Origin: Pacificoceanicola onchidii
Lineage (GTDB): Bacteria; Pseudomonadota; Alphaproteobacteria; Rhodobacterales; Rhodobacteraceae
Direction of reading: 5' to 3'
Assembly (NCBI RefSeq): GCF_004804335.1
Contig: NZ_SRXY01000003.1
Coordinates: 1 to 64,000 of the forward strand
Length of the DNA stretch: 64,000 nucleotides
Part shown: positions 1-7,706 of the stretch, in pieces
Layout: each line of letters begins with the position of its first letter
How positions within the stretch are numbered: the stretch's first letter is position 1
The notes under the pieces: model-generated
What the model saw: the letters and a program-made list of their open reading frames with translations, nothing else
Database searches by the model: none
Told to the model about the DNA's origin: nothing
Translations under genes and position numbers: made by a program

Positions 1-587
1 TCGAAAACACCTTCACCGGAGCAGAAGGGGCCTTCGAGCGGACCACAAACGGGGCGCTGCATGGCGTCGTCAGCCGCACGTCGCAGGGCGGACACCGCGC
101 CGGGATCTACGGGGCGGACGCAATCCGCGACTACCTTGCGAACAATCCGGGGCGCGAGGTCGCCATGTTTGTCTGGGCTGACGTGACCCGCGTGGCGACG
201 GCCACGACAAACCTCTACTTCACCGGCATGGGCAACACGGCGGCCTTTGCCACAAACCGCCTTTTGCTTGGTTCTCTGAACAACACAACAGGGCCGCGCC
301 AGAAGGCCCTGAACTCCAGCGGGTGGAGCGGATCGCCGAACGCCAATGCGAGCCTGAACGCAATCTACCAGGCGTTCTGGGGGAACGTCCCGCCCTACAA
401 CAGCCTGCGCTCCGATGATGGTCAGAGCTTCATTCTCTACCAGTACCATCTGATCGACGTTGCCGCGTCCGGCATGAGCTATGCGGAACTGCTGGCGGCG
501 GATCAGGCAGCTTACACGGCCTTCTTTGGTGAAGGCGGGCGTGGCTTTGGGGATGCGACGGCGCTCGATCTGGGCAGCTATCCCTGA
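1..587 (+). CDS. Phage structural-type protein, 5' end outside window
   Basis: The frame is open from base 3 to a TGA at 585-587, so only the C-terminal 194 or so residues are seen. The sequence is rich in Gly, Ala, Asn and Ser, with alternating short hydrophobic stretches, as in phage tail, baseplate or fibre proteins. I recognise no catalytic motif. Its stop overlaps the next start by one base (TGATG), so the two are probably translationally coupled. Its place just before the lysis genes suggests a late structural role. Function is inferred from context only. Confidence 0.6.
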   Translation, partial: ENTFTGAEGAFERTTNGALHGVVSRTSQGGHRAGIYGADAIRDYLANNPGREVAMFVWADVTRVATATTNLYFTGMGNTAAFATNRLLLGSLNNTTGPRQKALNSSGWSGSPNANASLNAIYQAFWGNVPPYNSLRSDDGQSFILYQYHLIDVAASGMSYAELLAADQAAYTAFFGEGGRGFGDATALDLGSYP

Positions 588-1360
588 TGGCGATCACCTA
601 CTTGGGTGAAGTGGCACAGGCGGGGACCGGCAAGACGGCCGACATCTCCGCCTTGCCCCTGCAGGCCGGTGACGTTCTGCTGATCCAGTGGTTCGGCGGG
701 GCGAACACCCAACGCAACTTCGACATTGTCACGGATGTGGATGATGCAGTTCGGAACATTCATTCCAATGGCGTTGTCGATACTGTCGGTGCGGTAGGCG
801 TTTTGACCATTGGCGCCAGCGTTCCGGCAGAGCTGACCTTTAGCGGTGCGGTCTACAGCGGTCACACAACCGGCTTCAATATCCGGGCTTATCGCGGCGT
901 CGAAGCGGTTTCGTTCGCTGTTGTGAAGGCCGGTGGCAACAATCCGATTGCGGCCTCAACGGTGGACGTGACGCGGGACGGCTCTTTGGTGGTGGTCGGT
1001 GCCGCTTTGGTTCACCAGACCGGCAGTCGGGATCTGAGCCATCCCGAGCTGAGCGCGCAAACCGTGATCGGGCAGGACAGCACGTATGATCTGGTCGCCT
1101 GCACCGGGCAGATCACGCGCGACACCGGGGCGTATGCGCCAGCAGACTTTGCCACAGGGATCGCGAACCCGAAGACGTGGTTCACGTCCACCTTTCTGCT
1201 CACGCCTTTGGAAGACCCCGCGCCGGAACCTGATCCATCGGGGTTCGAGGGGCCGGTTGGGAAGGCGGCCACACACATGGCCACCGGCACTGCTTTGAAA
1301 CATGCGGCCACCGGGCGCGCCAGAACATGGAGGGCGACGGCAAATGTCGGAACGCTATGA
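587..1360 (+). CDS. Hypothetical phage structural protein
   Basis: A 257-residue protein that I cannot assign to a family. It looks beta-rich: short alternating hydrophobic segments with many Gly, Thr and Val. After a Pro/Glu-rich linker (PAPEPDP, about residue 210) comes a basic Ala/Thr tail with repeated AATG/ATGR-like units. Such a body plus low-complexity tail fits a tail-tip or receptor-binding accessory. The ATG shares one base with the upstream stop, and the 3' end overlaps the next gene by 17 bases, so it lies in a compact phage operon. No signal peptide or membrane segment is seen. Confidence 0.55.
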   Translation: MAITYLGEVAQAGTGKTADISALPLQAGDVLLIQWFGGANTQRNFDIVTDVDDAVRNIHSNGVVDTVGAVGVLTIGASVPAELTFSGAVYSGHTTGFNIRAYRGVEAVSFAVVKAGGNNPIAASTVDVTRDGSLVVVGAALVHQTGSRDLSHPELSAQTVIGQDSTYDLVACTGQITRDTGAYAPADFATGIANPKTWFTSTFLLTPLEDPAPEPDPSGFEGPVGKAATHMATGTALKHAATGRARTWRATANVGTL

Positions 1361-1667
1361 CATCGAGGACTACACCAAAGGTGAAGCGCTGCCCTTTGAA
1401 ATGCTGGCCCAAGACGGGGCGGGGGTTGCCGTTACAGCCGGTGACTTCGTTATGCGCATCCGTCGCTCCAAAGGCGGTGCTGCCGACGTCGAGGTCACCG
1501 GGGTGCACAGCGGCGACGGCCTTTGGCTCTTCAACGTGAGCGCCGCGCAAATGGCGGCTTTCGAGGTTGGAAAGGTGGCGTCCTATCAGATCTGGGACAC
1601 GGCAAACCTTCGCGTCTTTCTCGAAGGCGGCATTCTTATCGGGCAACAAATCGACCCTGCGACTTGA
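1344..1667 (+). CDS. Small phage protein, baseplate/tail-like
   Basis: A 107-residue protein starting MSERYDIEDYTKGE. I chose the ATG at 1344 because a GGAGGGCG ribosome-binding site lies just upstream; an earlier in-frame ATG at 1302 has none and would add 14 unlikely residues. It looks like a compact beta-sandwich of alternating hydrophobic strands, and it recalls the N-terminal Ig-like domain of baseplate upper protein (BppU) families. That resemblance is from memory and weak. It overlaps the previous gene by 17 bases, which supports co-expression with structural genes. Confidence 0.55.
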   Translation: MSERYDIEDYTKGEALPFEMLAQDGAGVAVTAGDFVMRIRRSKGGAADVEVTGVHSGDGLWLFNVSAAQMAAFEVGKVASYQIWDTANLRVFLEGGILIGQQIDPAT

Positions 1668-1694
1668 GCGGGTTTCAAAGGAAGAGGACAGGCA

Positions 1695-1955
1695 ATGAGT
1701 GAAACAACGTCGGAGAATCCGTTCTCGGATGCGGAGCGCAGAACGCTGCTCTCCTTGGCGGAGATGTTCCAGGACAAGAAGGAACGCGATCTGCTGCGCG
1801 ACATCGTTCGGGATGGCACAACGCTGAGGGAAATCCTTCTCGCCTATCGGACGCAGCGCCGGTTGATCGCGTTCCTGAAAGCCTTCGGTGGGCTGATCGT
1901 GCTGGCCGGAGCGGCAGTCGCCGCGCTCAAGGGGTTAAACCTCTGGCCGAAGTGA
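1695..1955 (+). CDS. Small single-pass membrane protein, holin-like
   Basis: An 86-residue protein with a charged, helical N-terminal half (about residues 10-55, rich in Glu, Arg and Lys) and one C-terminal hydrophobic segment at about 62-80 (GGLIVLAGAAVAALKG). It is preceded by a good GGAAGAGGA-type ribosome-binding site. Lying directly before the endolysin, it may be a holin or antiholin, but a single membrane pass gives no proof. A rho-independent terminator follows immediately, so it probably ends the structural transcript. Confidence 0.55.
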   Translation: MSETTSENPFSDAERRTLLSLAEMFQDKKERDLLRDIVRDGTTLREILLAYRTQRRLIAFLKAFGGLIVLAGAAVAALKGLNLWPK

Positions 1956-1978
1956 TTTGAACCAAAACTGACCGTTTT

Positions 1979-2002
1979 GCCCGCCTCAGAGCGGGCTTTT
2001 TT
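1979..2002 (+). terminator. Rho-independent terminator
   Basis: The stem GCCCGC (1979-1984) pairs with GCGGGC (1991-1996), with a 6-base loop and a run of six T. It lies between the small membrane protein gene and the endolysin gene, only 12 bases before the endolysin ATG. Partial read-through or antitermination could therefore set endolysin timing. Confidence 0.85.
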
Positions 2003-2014
2003 ATGGAGGAAGCC

Positions 2015-2830
2015 ATGAAACTTGTACCCAATGCCCGCGCCATCGCGGCGCGGTCCCATTCGATGTGGGCAATCTATCTCGGAATTGTCGTCCTCTGGTT
2101 GGGCGATGTGATCTATTGGATCACAGGCGTCGATACGAACCCGCGCGTCTGGTTTTGGCTGTCGATGGCCTGTTTTGCTTACGGCGTTTTCGGGCGCGTC
2201 TTGCGCCAGGGGATCGAGCATCCGAAGGATCGGAACACCTTCCACAGCCCGCCGTGGGTTGGGCTGATCGCTTTGATTGCCTTGCTTGGCGGCGGGATCT
2301 GGATGTCTCAGGAGCCGAGCGCGATCGAGCGTACAGAGGCCCAGCCGATCGAGGCAGAGGCCAGCCCCGATGCCACGCAAGCCTTCCTCGATCACGCTTT
2401 CCCGCTGGTCGCCAAATGGGAAGGGTTGCGGCTTGAGGCTTATCTCGATCCCGTGGGTATCCCGACCGTCTGCTATGGCGAAACCAAGGGCGTCAAGCTG
2501 GGCGACCGCTATACCGAAGCGGAATGCCGCGCGATGCTGGAACGTGAGCTGGTCAGCTATCGGACCGGGCTGCATGGCTACTTCTTGCCTGAGACCATCT
2601 CCGCGCGCCTGCCACCGACGCGAGCCGCCGCCTATGGGTCGCTGGCCTATAACGTGGGCGTAGCCGGGGCAGGGAAAAGCACCGCGACGCGCCGCCTGAA
2701 CGCGGGTGACATTGCAGGCGGGTGCGAGGCGCTGACCTGGTGGAACAAGGCCGGAGGCCGCGTCCTGCGCGGCCTTGTGCGCCGCCGGGCGGAAGAGCGG
2801 GACCTTTGTCTGATCGGTGCGTCCGTATGA
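2015..2830 (+). CDS. Membrane-anchored phage endolysin (GH24 lysozyme)
   Basis: Hydrolyses peptidoglycan at host lysis. The C-terminal half holds the GH24 (T4-type) triad with the classical spacing Glu-x8-Asp-x5-Thr at residues 136, 145 and 151, inside WEGLRLEAY and DPVGIPT. The N-terminal 100 residues carry three hydrophobic segments (about 17-38, 45-60 and 81-97), unlike the usual soluble or single-SAR endolysin, so it resembles a holin-like module fused to a lysozyme. The ATG at 2015 is preferred over 2003 because the AGGAGG-like site (2007-2012) lies between them. The 3' end overlaps the next gene by 4 bases (ATGA). The lysozyme call is firm; the role of the membrane part is inferred. Confidence 0.88.
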   Translation: MKLVPNARAIAARSHSMWAIYLGIVVLWLGDVIYWITGVDTNPRVWFWLSMACFAYGVFGRVLRQGIEHPKDRNTFHSPPWVGLIALIALLGGGIWMSQEPSAIERTEAQPIEAEASPDATQAFLDHAFPLVAKWEGLRLEAYLDPVGIPTVCYGETKGVKLGDRYTEAECRAMLERELVSYRTGLHGYFLPETISARLPPTRAAAYGSLAYNVGVAGAGKSTATRRLNAGDIAGGCEALTWWNKAGGRVLRGLVRRRAEERDLCLIGASV

Positions 2831-3057
2831 TCAGGCTGGCAGTCTTGGGCGGTCTGTTGATCGCCCTCATTGGCGCGGGGCTGTGGCTGCACCAGTCCGG
2901 TCGCGCGGATCACGAAGCAGAAGTGGAGGCGGAGAATGCAAAAGCTGTTGGGCAAGCGATCCAGGCTGATCTTGGCCGCCGCGAGTGTGTTGACGCTGGC
3001 GGGGTGTTTCAGTTCGACACCGGGAAATGTGCCCGGTCTGAGCCAAGCTATCGGTGA
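2827..3057 (+). CDS. Putative inner-membrane spanin (Rz-like)
   Basis: A 76-residue protein with an N-terminal membrane anchor (IRLAVLGGLLIALIGAG) followed by a short charged, probably helical segment rich in Glu and Ala. Its ATG overlaps the endolysin stop (ATGA). Position, topology and the overlapping lipoprotein gene in another frame are the classic Rz/Rz1 arrangement, in which the inner-membrane partner helps disrupt the outer membrane after the wall is cut. It is much shorter than lambda Rz (about 150 aa) and has two Cys in its C-terminal part, so the assignment is by context. Confidence 0.55.
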   Translation: MIRLAVLGGLLIALIGAGLWLHQSGRADHEAEVEAENAKAVGQAIQADLGRRECVDAGGVFQFDTGKCARSEPSYR

Positions 3058-3259
3058 TGCGCTTCCGGGTGCTCAGGGGCTCACCCTGCAAGATCAGGAA
3101 CGGATTGACGAAACCGTCGCTCGCGGCTGTGCGGCGAGGGTTTATGCGAAAGCCCGCTGTGCGGAGCATACCTCCGCCAGCGCATCGAGGCGGGCGGAGC
3201 TGAACAAAAAGAGTTCTTCAGAAAGTGGGCGTGCCTCGAACTTAATCGCCGGGTGGTAG
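2936..3259 (+). CDS. Putative outer-membrane lipoprotein spanin (Rz1-like)
   Basis: A 107-residue protein that begins inside the preceding gene in another frame. Its start MQKLLGKRSRL is followed by a hydrophobic stretch and the lipobox LTLAGC, so a lipid-modified Cys near residue 24 is expected. Short Pro-containing sequence follows, then a helical region with ERIDETVARGCAA. A GGAGGCGGAG ribosome-binding site precedes the ATG at 2936. In tailed phages this layout marks Rz1, the outer-membrane half of the spanin. The lipobox is visible directly; the role is inferred from position. Confidence 0.6.
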   Translation: MQKLLGKRSRLILAAASVLTLAGCFSSTPGNVPGLSQAIGDALPGAQGLTLQDQERIDETVARGCAARVYAKARCAEHTSASASRRAELNKKSSSESGRASNLIAGW

Positions 3260-3414
3260 CAGGTAGTAGGAGGAACGTTTCCAATTTTGGGGGCAGGTGG
3301 TGCGCCAACACCACCCACCACGGGGTCCACGGTCAAATGACCCCCGCCGACGAACATTCATCAGAATCGTCGCCCATGCTCACGTGAGCAAGGCGACCTT
3401 ACTAATGAAAAATC

Positions 3415-4227
3415 ATGACACAACAGTACGTAGGCGCTGCTGCGCCAGTCGCCCCGTGGATGGGCGGTAAGTCGAAGCTCGCAAAAACGCTTATCGAGCG
3501 CATAGAGCGGATTCCCCATCAAACCTATGTCGAGCCATTTGTTGGTATGGGTGGCGTGTTTTTGCGGCGCGCCTACCGACCCAAGGTCGAGGTGATCAAC
3601 GACGCCAATGGCGAGATCATCAACCTGTTTCGTATCCTACAGAGACACTATCCGCAGTTCATGGATACGCTGAAGTATCAGGTATCCAGCCGTCGCGAGT
3701 TTGAGAGGCTTCGGAAGTGCGATCCGTCCACACTCACCGACCTGGAGCGCGCGGCGCGTTTTCTCTATCTGCAGCGACAGGCATTCGGTGGCAAAGTGGA
3801 TGGTGTCTTCGGAGTAGCGGTGGATCGTCCTAGCCGGTTTGATATTACGCAGATCGCCAAGCATTTGGAGGCTGCACACGAGCGGCTGTCCGGTGTCGTT
3901 TTCGAGAACTTGGACTGGGCCGACATTCTGGCGCGCTATGACGGGCGGAACACACTGTTCTATCTTGACCCGCCATACTTCGGAAACGAGCAAGACTACG
4001 GTGACGCATTTTCTCGCGATCAGTTCACTCTGATGGCTGATCTGCTTAAGTCGAGCCAGGGCGAGTTTGTACTGTCGATTAACGACACGCCTGAGATACG
4101 AAGTCTTTTCGAATGGGCTGTGATTGATGAGGTTCGATTGACCTACACAGTATCGCGTGAAGGTGGGGGCGGCAGACGCAGGGAATTGATAGTCAGCAAG
4201 ACTGAGACTCCAGCAGGGCTGTTCTGA
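3415..4227 (+). CDS. DNA adenine methyltransferase, D12 (Dam) class
   Basis: A 270-residue N6-adenine methyltransferase. The SAM-binding motif I is at 41-47 (PFVGMGG), an N-terminal WMGGKSKL block precedes it, and the catalytic motif IV DPPYFG is at 185-190, the order of the D12/Dam family. Length is normal. No restriction gene is adjacent, so it is probably an orphan phage enzyme that modifies phage DNA against host restriction or competes with host CcrM-type marking. The target sequence cannot be read from the protein. It stands apart from the lysis genes by about 155 bases and is followed by a terminator-like hairpin. Confidence 0.9.
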   Translation: MTQQYVGAAAPVAPWMGGKSKLAKTLIERIERIPHQTYVEPFVGMGGVFLRRAYRPKVEVINDANGEIINLFRILQRHYPQFMDTLKYQVSSRREFERLRKCDPSTLTDLERAARFLYLQRQAFGGKVDGVFGVAVDRPSRFDITQIAKHLEAAHERLSGVVFENLDWADILARYDGRNTLFYLDPPYFGNEQDYGDAFSRDQFTLMADLLKSSQGEFVLSINDTPEIRSLFEWAVIDEVRLTYTVSREGGGGRRRELIVSKTETPAGLF

Positions 4228-4322
4228 AAGCGAAATCCGTAGAATCCGTTTTGCCAATTTCTTGCCAAAACGTGGTGCGAGTTCCCACGATGTTCTGGGA
4301 AGTTTCGCGAAAACTAGAACAT

Positions 4323-4344
4323 CGCCCCGCAGGGGGCGGTTTTC
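4323..4344 (+). terminator. Terminator-like hairpin after the methyltransferase
   Basis: CGCCCC (4323-4328) pairs with GGGGCG (4333-4338) over a 4-base loop, followed by GTTTTCTTC. It lies about 95 bases after the methyltransferase stop and just before the tRNA-Ser 3' end, so it would close the prophage transcript before it runs antisense into the tRNA gene. Confidence 0.6.
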
Positions 4345-4372
4345 TTCATGTATCTGTTTTTATTGAGGTTTA

Positions 4373-4462
4373 TGGCGGAGACGAAGGGATTCGAACCCTC
4401 GAGACGGTTTCCCGCCTACTCCCTTAGCAGGGGAGCGCCTTCGACCACTCGGCCACGTCTCC
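4373..4462 (-). tRNA. tRNA-Ser(GCT)
   Basis: The reverse complement folds as a class II tRNA. The 7-bp acceptor stem GGAGACG/CGTCTCC is followed by discriminator G and an encoded CCA (4373-4375). The D-arm is GCCGAGTGG-like, the anticodon GCT is at 4426-4428, there is a long variable arm, and the T-loop reads GTTCGAATC. The long variable arm fits serine. Its 3' end faces the prophage, so it is the probable attachment gene. Confidence 0.95.
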
Positions 4463-4470
4463 GCCGACGG

Positions 4471-4499
4471 GTATAACCATCCAAGCAACGGCTGCACAA
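4471..4499 (-). promoter_or_regulatory. Promoter of tRNA-Ser
   Basis: On the minus strand, TTGTGC (4494-4499) and TTATAC (4471-4476) are separated by exactly 17 bases and lie 8 bases upstream of the mature tRNA 5' end. Spacing and position fit a sigma-70-type promoter. Call made by eye. Confidence 0.55.
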
Positions 4500-4678
4500 G
4501 GCAAAAAACGCAGCTTTGCAAATTCTTGGGCGGCGGCGTTTAAGCCTCTGAGGATATTTTGAAAATTTCCCTGTCTGGCCCGGTCATAGACCCGGTCCCG
4601 CTGCATACGGACCACAAAAGCGCACATATGCAGCGGCGTTCCGCCGTTGCCAGGGGGGCGGGTTGCGCGGGAGGGCGG

Positions 4679-5968
4679 TCAATCGGCCGCTGTGACCCGC
4701 CAGATGATGTCGCCCACGTCGTCTGCCATGAGCAGCGATTTGCGGTCCGCGCCGAGTGTCACGCCAACCGGGCGACCATAGGCGAGCTTTTCGTCCTCTG
4801 ACAGGAAACCGGACAGGATATCGCGCGCGGGGCCGCTGGGTTTGCCGTTCTCGAACGGGATGAAGATCAGCTTGTAGCCGCTCAATTTCGAGCGGTTCCA
4901 CGATCCGTGCTGGCCGATCACCATGCCGTTTCCAAAGCCGGGCAGGGTGCCTTCTGGCATCCAGCACAGGCCGAGCGAGGCCGTGTGCCCGCCGAGCGCG
5001 TAGTCGGGCGTTGTGGCGCTGGCGACCTTTTCGGGATCCTGCGGCACACGGTCATCCACGATCCGGTCCCAGTAGCAATAGGGCCAGCCGTAGAAACCGC
5101 CGTCTTCCACGGATGTCAGGTAGTCGGGCGGTGTTTCGTCCCCGAGGCCGTCGCGTTCGTTGACCACGGTCCACAGCTTGCCTGTCTCAGGCTCCCAGGC
5201 CGTGCCGACAGCATTGCGCAGGCCAGAGGCAAAGATGCGGGCCTTGCCGGTGGCGATGTCTAGCTCCCAGATCGCGGCGCGGCCTTCCTCGGCCTCCATG
5301 CCCTGATCGCCAATATTGGAAAGCGAGCCGACACCGGCGTAAATTTTTGTGCCATCAGGAGAGGCAATGAGGCTGCGGGTCCAGTGACCGTGCGGCTTGA
5401 ACGAGACCAGCGGTGTGCCGTCCCCGGCCAGCGGCTGTCCGGGGGTGTAGTTGAACACGCGAATGCCATCCGTGTTGCCCAGGTAGAAGCGCTCGTCCAC
5501 CAGTGCCATGCCGAAGGGCTGGTTCTGATTCTCGACAAACACCTCGCGGATTTCGGCCACGCCATCGCCATCCGCGTCGCGCCAGAGGGTGACGCGGTTG
5601 GCGCTTTTGCCGATGGCCTTCACGCGTTTCATGGTGGCCTGCGCGGCGCGGTCCATCAGGGTTTTGGGCGGGCCGGGTTCTTCCTTGGATTCGGCCACCA
5701 GAACATCGCCATTGGGCAGCACCTCGATCCAGCGCGGATGATCAAGGCCGGAGGCAAAGGCGTTGACCTTCAGGCCCGGCGCACAGGTGGGCAGATGGCC
5801 ATCTTTCCAGCCTTCGGCCACCGGCATTTTCAGCGTCATGATACCCTGTGAACGGGCTTCGGGGATGTCGGGCGCCGCGCCGAAAGCCTGATGGCGGGGC
5901 GCGCCGATGCTGCGGACAAGGGCAACGGTGCCGCCGACAAGCGCGGTCACTTTGGCCATCATGCTCAT
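4679..5968 (-). CDS. PQQ-dependent sugar dehydrogenase-like / sorbosone dehydrogenase family protein
   Basis: A 429-residue six-bladed beta-propeller of the soluble glucose dehydrogenase / L-sorbosone dehydrogenase family. Typical blocks are visible: LDHPRWIEVLPNGDVLVAES, GLRNAVGTAWEP, ERDGLGDETPPDYL, GFYGWPYCYW and GQHGSWNRS. The start at 5968 (MSMMAKVT) has a GAGGA site upstream. A short hydrophobic N terminus (about 5-20) suggests export, as expected for a periplasmic quinoprotein. It oxidises an aldose or related carbonyl if PQQ is bound; substrate is unknown. It follows the aldehyde dehydrogenase gene by 28 bases, so the two are probably co-transcribed. Confidence 0.8.
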   Translation of the reverse strand: MSMMAKVTALVGGTVALVRSIGAPRHQAFGAAPDIPEARSQGIMTLKMPVAEGWKDGHLPTCAPGLKVNAFASGLDHPRWIEVLPNGDVLVAESKEEPGPPKTLMDRAAQATMKRVKAIGKSANRVTLWRDADGDGVAEIREVFVENQNQPFGMALVDERFYLGNTDGIRVFNYTPGQPLAGDGTPLVSFKPHGHWTRSLIASPDGTKIYAGVGSLSNIGDQGMEAEEGRAAIWELDIATGKARIFASGLRNAVGTAWEPETGKLWTVVNERDGLGDETPPDYLTSVEDGGFYGWPYCYWDRIVDDRVPQDPEKVASATTPDYALGGHTASLGLCWMPEGTLPGFGNGMVIGQHGSWNRSKLSGYKLIFIPFENGKPSGPARDILSGFLSEDEKLAYGRPVGVTLGADRKSLLMADDVGDIIWRVTAAD

Positions 5969-5996
5969 TGTGTGGTCCTCTACTTCAGCGGATTGG

Positions 5997-7511
5997 TCAG
6001 GTGAGATCGGCAGGCAGGAGCGCGTCCGGCAGGTTCTGATAGCACACGGGGCGCAGGAAACGGCGGATCGACAGCGTGCCAACGGAAGTGGCGCCAAAGT
6101 TGGTAGAGGCGGGGTAGGGGCCGCCGTGTACCATGCTGTCGGCCACTTCGACGCCGGTCGGAAAGCCGTTGACCAGAATGCGTCCGGCCTTGCGTTCCAG
6201 AATCGGCATCAGGCGCTGGCCAAGCGCCGTGTCGCCTGCGTCCATGTGCAGGGTGCAGGTGAGTTGCCCTTCGAAACCGCGCGCGAGCGTCTCCATCTCA
6301 TCGGGGTTTTCGACCCGAACCACGAGGCCGAGCGGGCCAAAGACCTCTTCGCCAAGCGCATGATCCTGCAGGTAATTTCCCGCATCGGTCTGATAGAGGT
6401 TGGGCGAGGCATTGCGCCCTTCGCTGTCCGTCACCAGAACCGGCTCTACCGCATTGCGCCCGTCAAAGCGGCTTTTGCCGTCCTTGTAGGCCTGTGCGAT
6501 GCCATCGGTGAGCATACATTGGGTCTGAACGCCCTTGAGCGCCTCTGCCGCGGCAGAGACAAAAGCATCGCCCTCCGCGCCTTTCTGAACCACGGCAATG
6601 CCGGGATTGGTGCAGAACTGTCCCGCACCCATGGTGAGCGATCCGGCCCAGCCGGTGCCGATCTGTGCGCCGCGCGTCTTGAGTGCGTCCGGCAGGATGA
6701 ACATTGGATTGACGGAGCCTAGCTCGCCAAAGAAGGGGATCGGCTCCGGGCGCTGCGCGCACAGGTCGAACAGGGCGCGGCCCCCGCCCAGCGATCCGGT
6801 AAAGCCGACGGCTTTGATCAGCGGATGCTGCACAAGGGTGGTGCCCACGTCGCGTTTGCCGCCCTGGATTAGCGAGAACACGCCTTTCGGCACGCCGGTC
6901 TTTTCAATCGCTGCATGGATGGCCTCTGCAATGATTTCACCGGTGCCGGGGTGGGCGGAGTGACCTTTGACTACAACAGGACAGCCAGCGGCCAAAGCAG
7001 CGGCCGTGTCGCCCCCCGCCGTGGAGAAGGCCAAAGGAAAGTTGGACGCGCCAAAGACGGCGACCGGGCCGATCGGGCGTTGCACCATCTTGAGATCAGG
7101 CCGGGGCAGGGGCGCACGATCGGGCAGGGCGGCGTCATGGCGGCGGTCAAGATAATCACCGCTCAGAATGTGCGATGCAAAGAGCCGAAGCTGGCCGGTC
7201 GTGCGGCCGCGCTCGCCTTGCAGGCGTGCCTCCGGCAGGCCGGTTTCCTCGCAGCCGATCTGGGTGATGGCATCGCCGCGCGCTTCGATCTCATCCGCGA
7301 TGGCGTTCAGAAAGTCTGCGCGCGTCTGACGGCTGCTATAGCCGAAAGTCCAGAAGGCCTCTTCAGCGGCCTCGCAGGCCTGATTTACCAAGTCCGGCGT
7401 GCCGACGGAAAAGGCGTGCGCCGCGCCGGAGGATGGCTCGGACAGGAAAGTCTGCTCGGAGGCGACCCAGTCGCCCGCAATCAGGTGTTTGCCATGCGGT
7501 TTGAACGTCAT
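5997..7511 (-). CDS. 2,5-dioxovalerate (alpha-ketoglutarate semialdehyde) dehydrogenase
   Basis: A 504-residue NAD(P)-dependent aldehyde dehydrogenase. The cofactor and catalytic features are present: ASNFPLAF with Asn157, VVKGHSAHPGT with Lys182, Glu263 in FFGELGSVNP, and the nucleophile Cys300 in GAGQFCTNPG. The PVAVFGASNFPLAF and KGHSAHPGTGE blocks are characteristic of the KGSADH branch (EC 1.2.1.26). This enzyme makes 2-oxoglutarate at the end of the Weimberg-type pathways for pentoses, galactarate/glucarate or hydroxyproline. A LacI-type operator lies about 130 bases upstream. Neighbours with sugar 1-dehydrogenase functions support a sugar-oxidation role. Confidence 0.88.
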   Translation of the reverse strand: MTFKPHGKHLIAGDWVASEQTFLSEPSSGAAHAFSVGTPDLVNQACEAAEEAFWTFGYSSRQTRADFLNAIADEIEARGDAITQIGCEETGLPEARLQGERGRTTGQLRLFASHILSGDYLDRRHDAALPDRAPLPRPDLKMVQRPIGPVAVFGASNFPLAFSTAGGDTAAALAAGCPVVVKGHSAHPGTGEIIAEAIHAAIEKTGVPKGVFSLIQGGKRDVGTTLVQHPLIKAVGFTGSLGGGRALFDLCAQRPEPIPFFGELGSVNPMFILPDALKTRGAQIGTGWAGSLTMGAGQFCTNPGIAVVQKGAEGDAFVSAAAEALKGVQTQCMLTDGIAQAYKDGKSRFDGRNAVEPVLVTDSEGRNASPNLYQTDAGNYLQDHALGEEVFGPLGLVVRVENPDEMETLARGFEGQLTCTLHMDAGDTALGQRLMPILERKAGRILVNGFPTGVEVADSMVHGGPYPASTNFGATSVGTLSIRRFLRPVCYQNLPDALLPADLT

Positions 7512-7637
7512 TTGTTAATCTCCCGTGTCGCGCGCCACTTTCCCGGACCGCCGGGCAGAGGCTTTGTCGCTGGCGAGGCACTTCAAGCGGTGTTTGCTCC
7601 ACCTGTGGCTCGGCTTCGTGGTTAGAGGTATAGGTTT

Positions 7638-7649
7638 GTAATCGATTAC
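7638..7649. promoter_or_regulatory. LacI-family-type operator palindrome
   Basis: GTAATCGATTAC is a perfect 12-bp palindrome with the central CG typical of LacI/GalR-family operators, flanked by T on the left. It lies upstream of the dioxovalerate dehydrogenase gene (start 7511). No LacI-family gene is in the window, so the regulator must be elsewhere. Sequence palindrome is certain; function is inferred. Confidence 0.55.
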
Positions 7650-7706
7650 GCCAGTCTGCAAAAAAGCCCGCCGCTCTGCGTGGCCCTTGCCGCGCCCGGC
7701 CCGTTT

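Larger units (their letters stand above)
1..4372. mobile_element. Prophage end (structural, lysis and methyltransferase genes)
   Basis: Eight tightly packed + strand genes are typical of a tailed-phage late region: three structural-type proteins, a small membrane protein, a membrane-anchored GH24 endolysin, a spanin-like pair and a D12-class adenine methyltransferase. The block ends at the 3' end of a tRNA-Ser gene, and normal chromosomal genes follow. The left boundary, the integrase and the second att site are outside the window, so size and intactness cannot be judged. That it is prophage is inferred from the lysis genes and from the tRNA junction. Confidence 0.75.

Noticed and set aside
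4424-4627. Short frame over the tRNA-Ser gene
   Set aside because: It overlaps the tRNA and its promoter, and lacks a ribosome-binding site.
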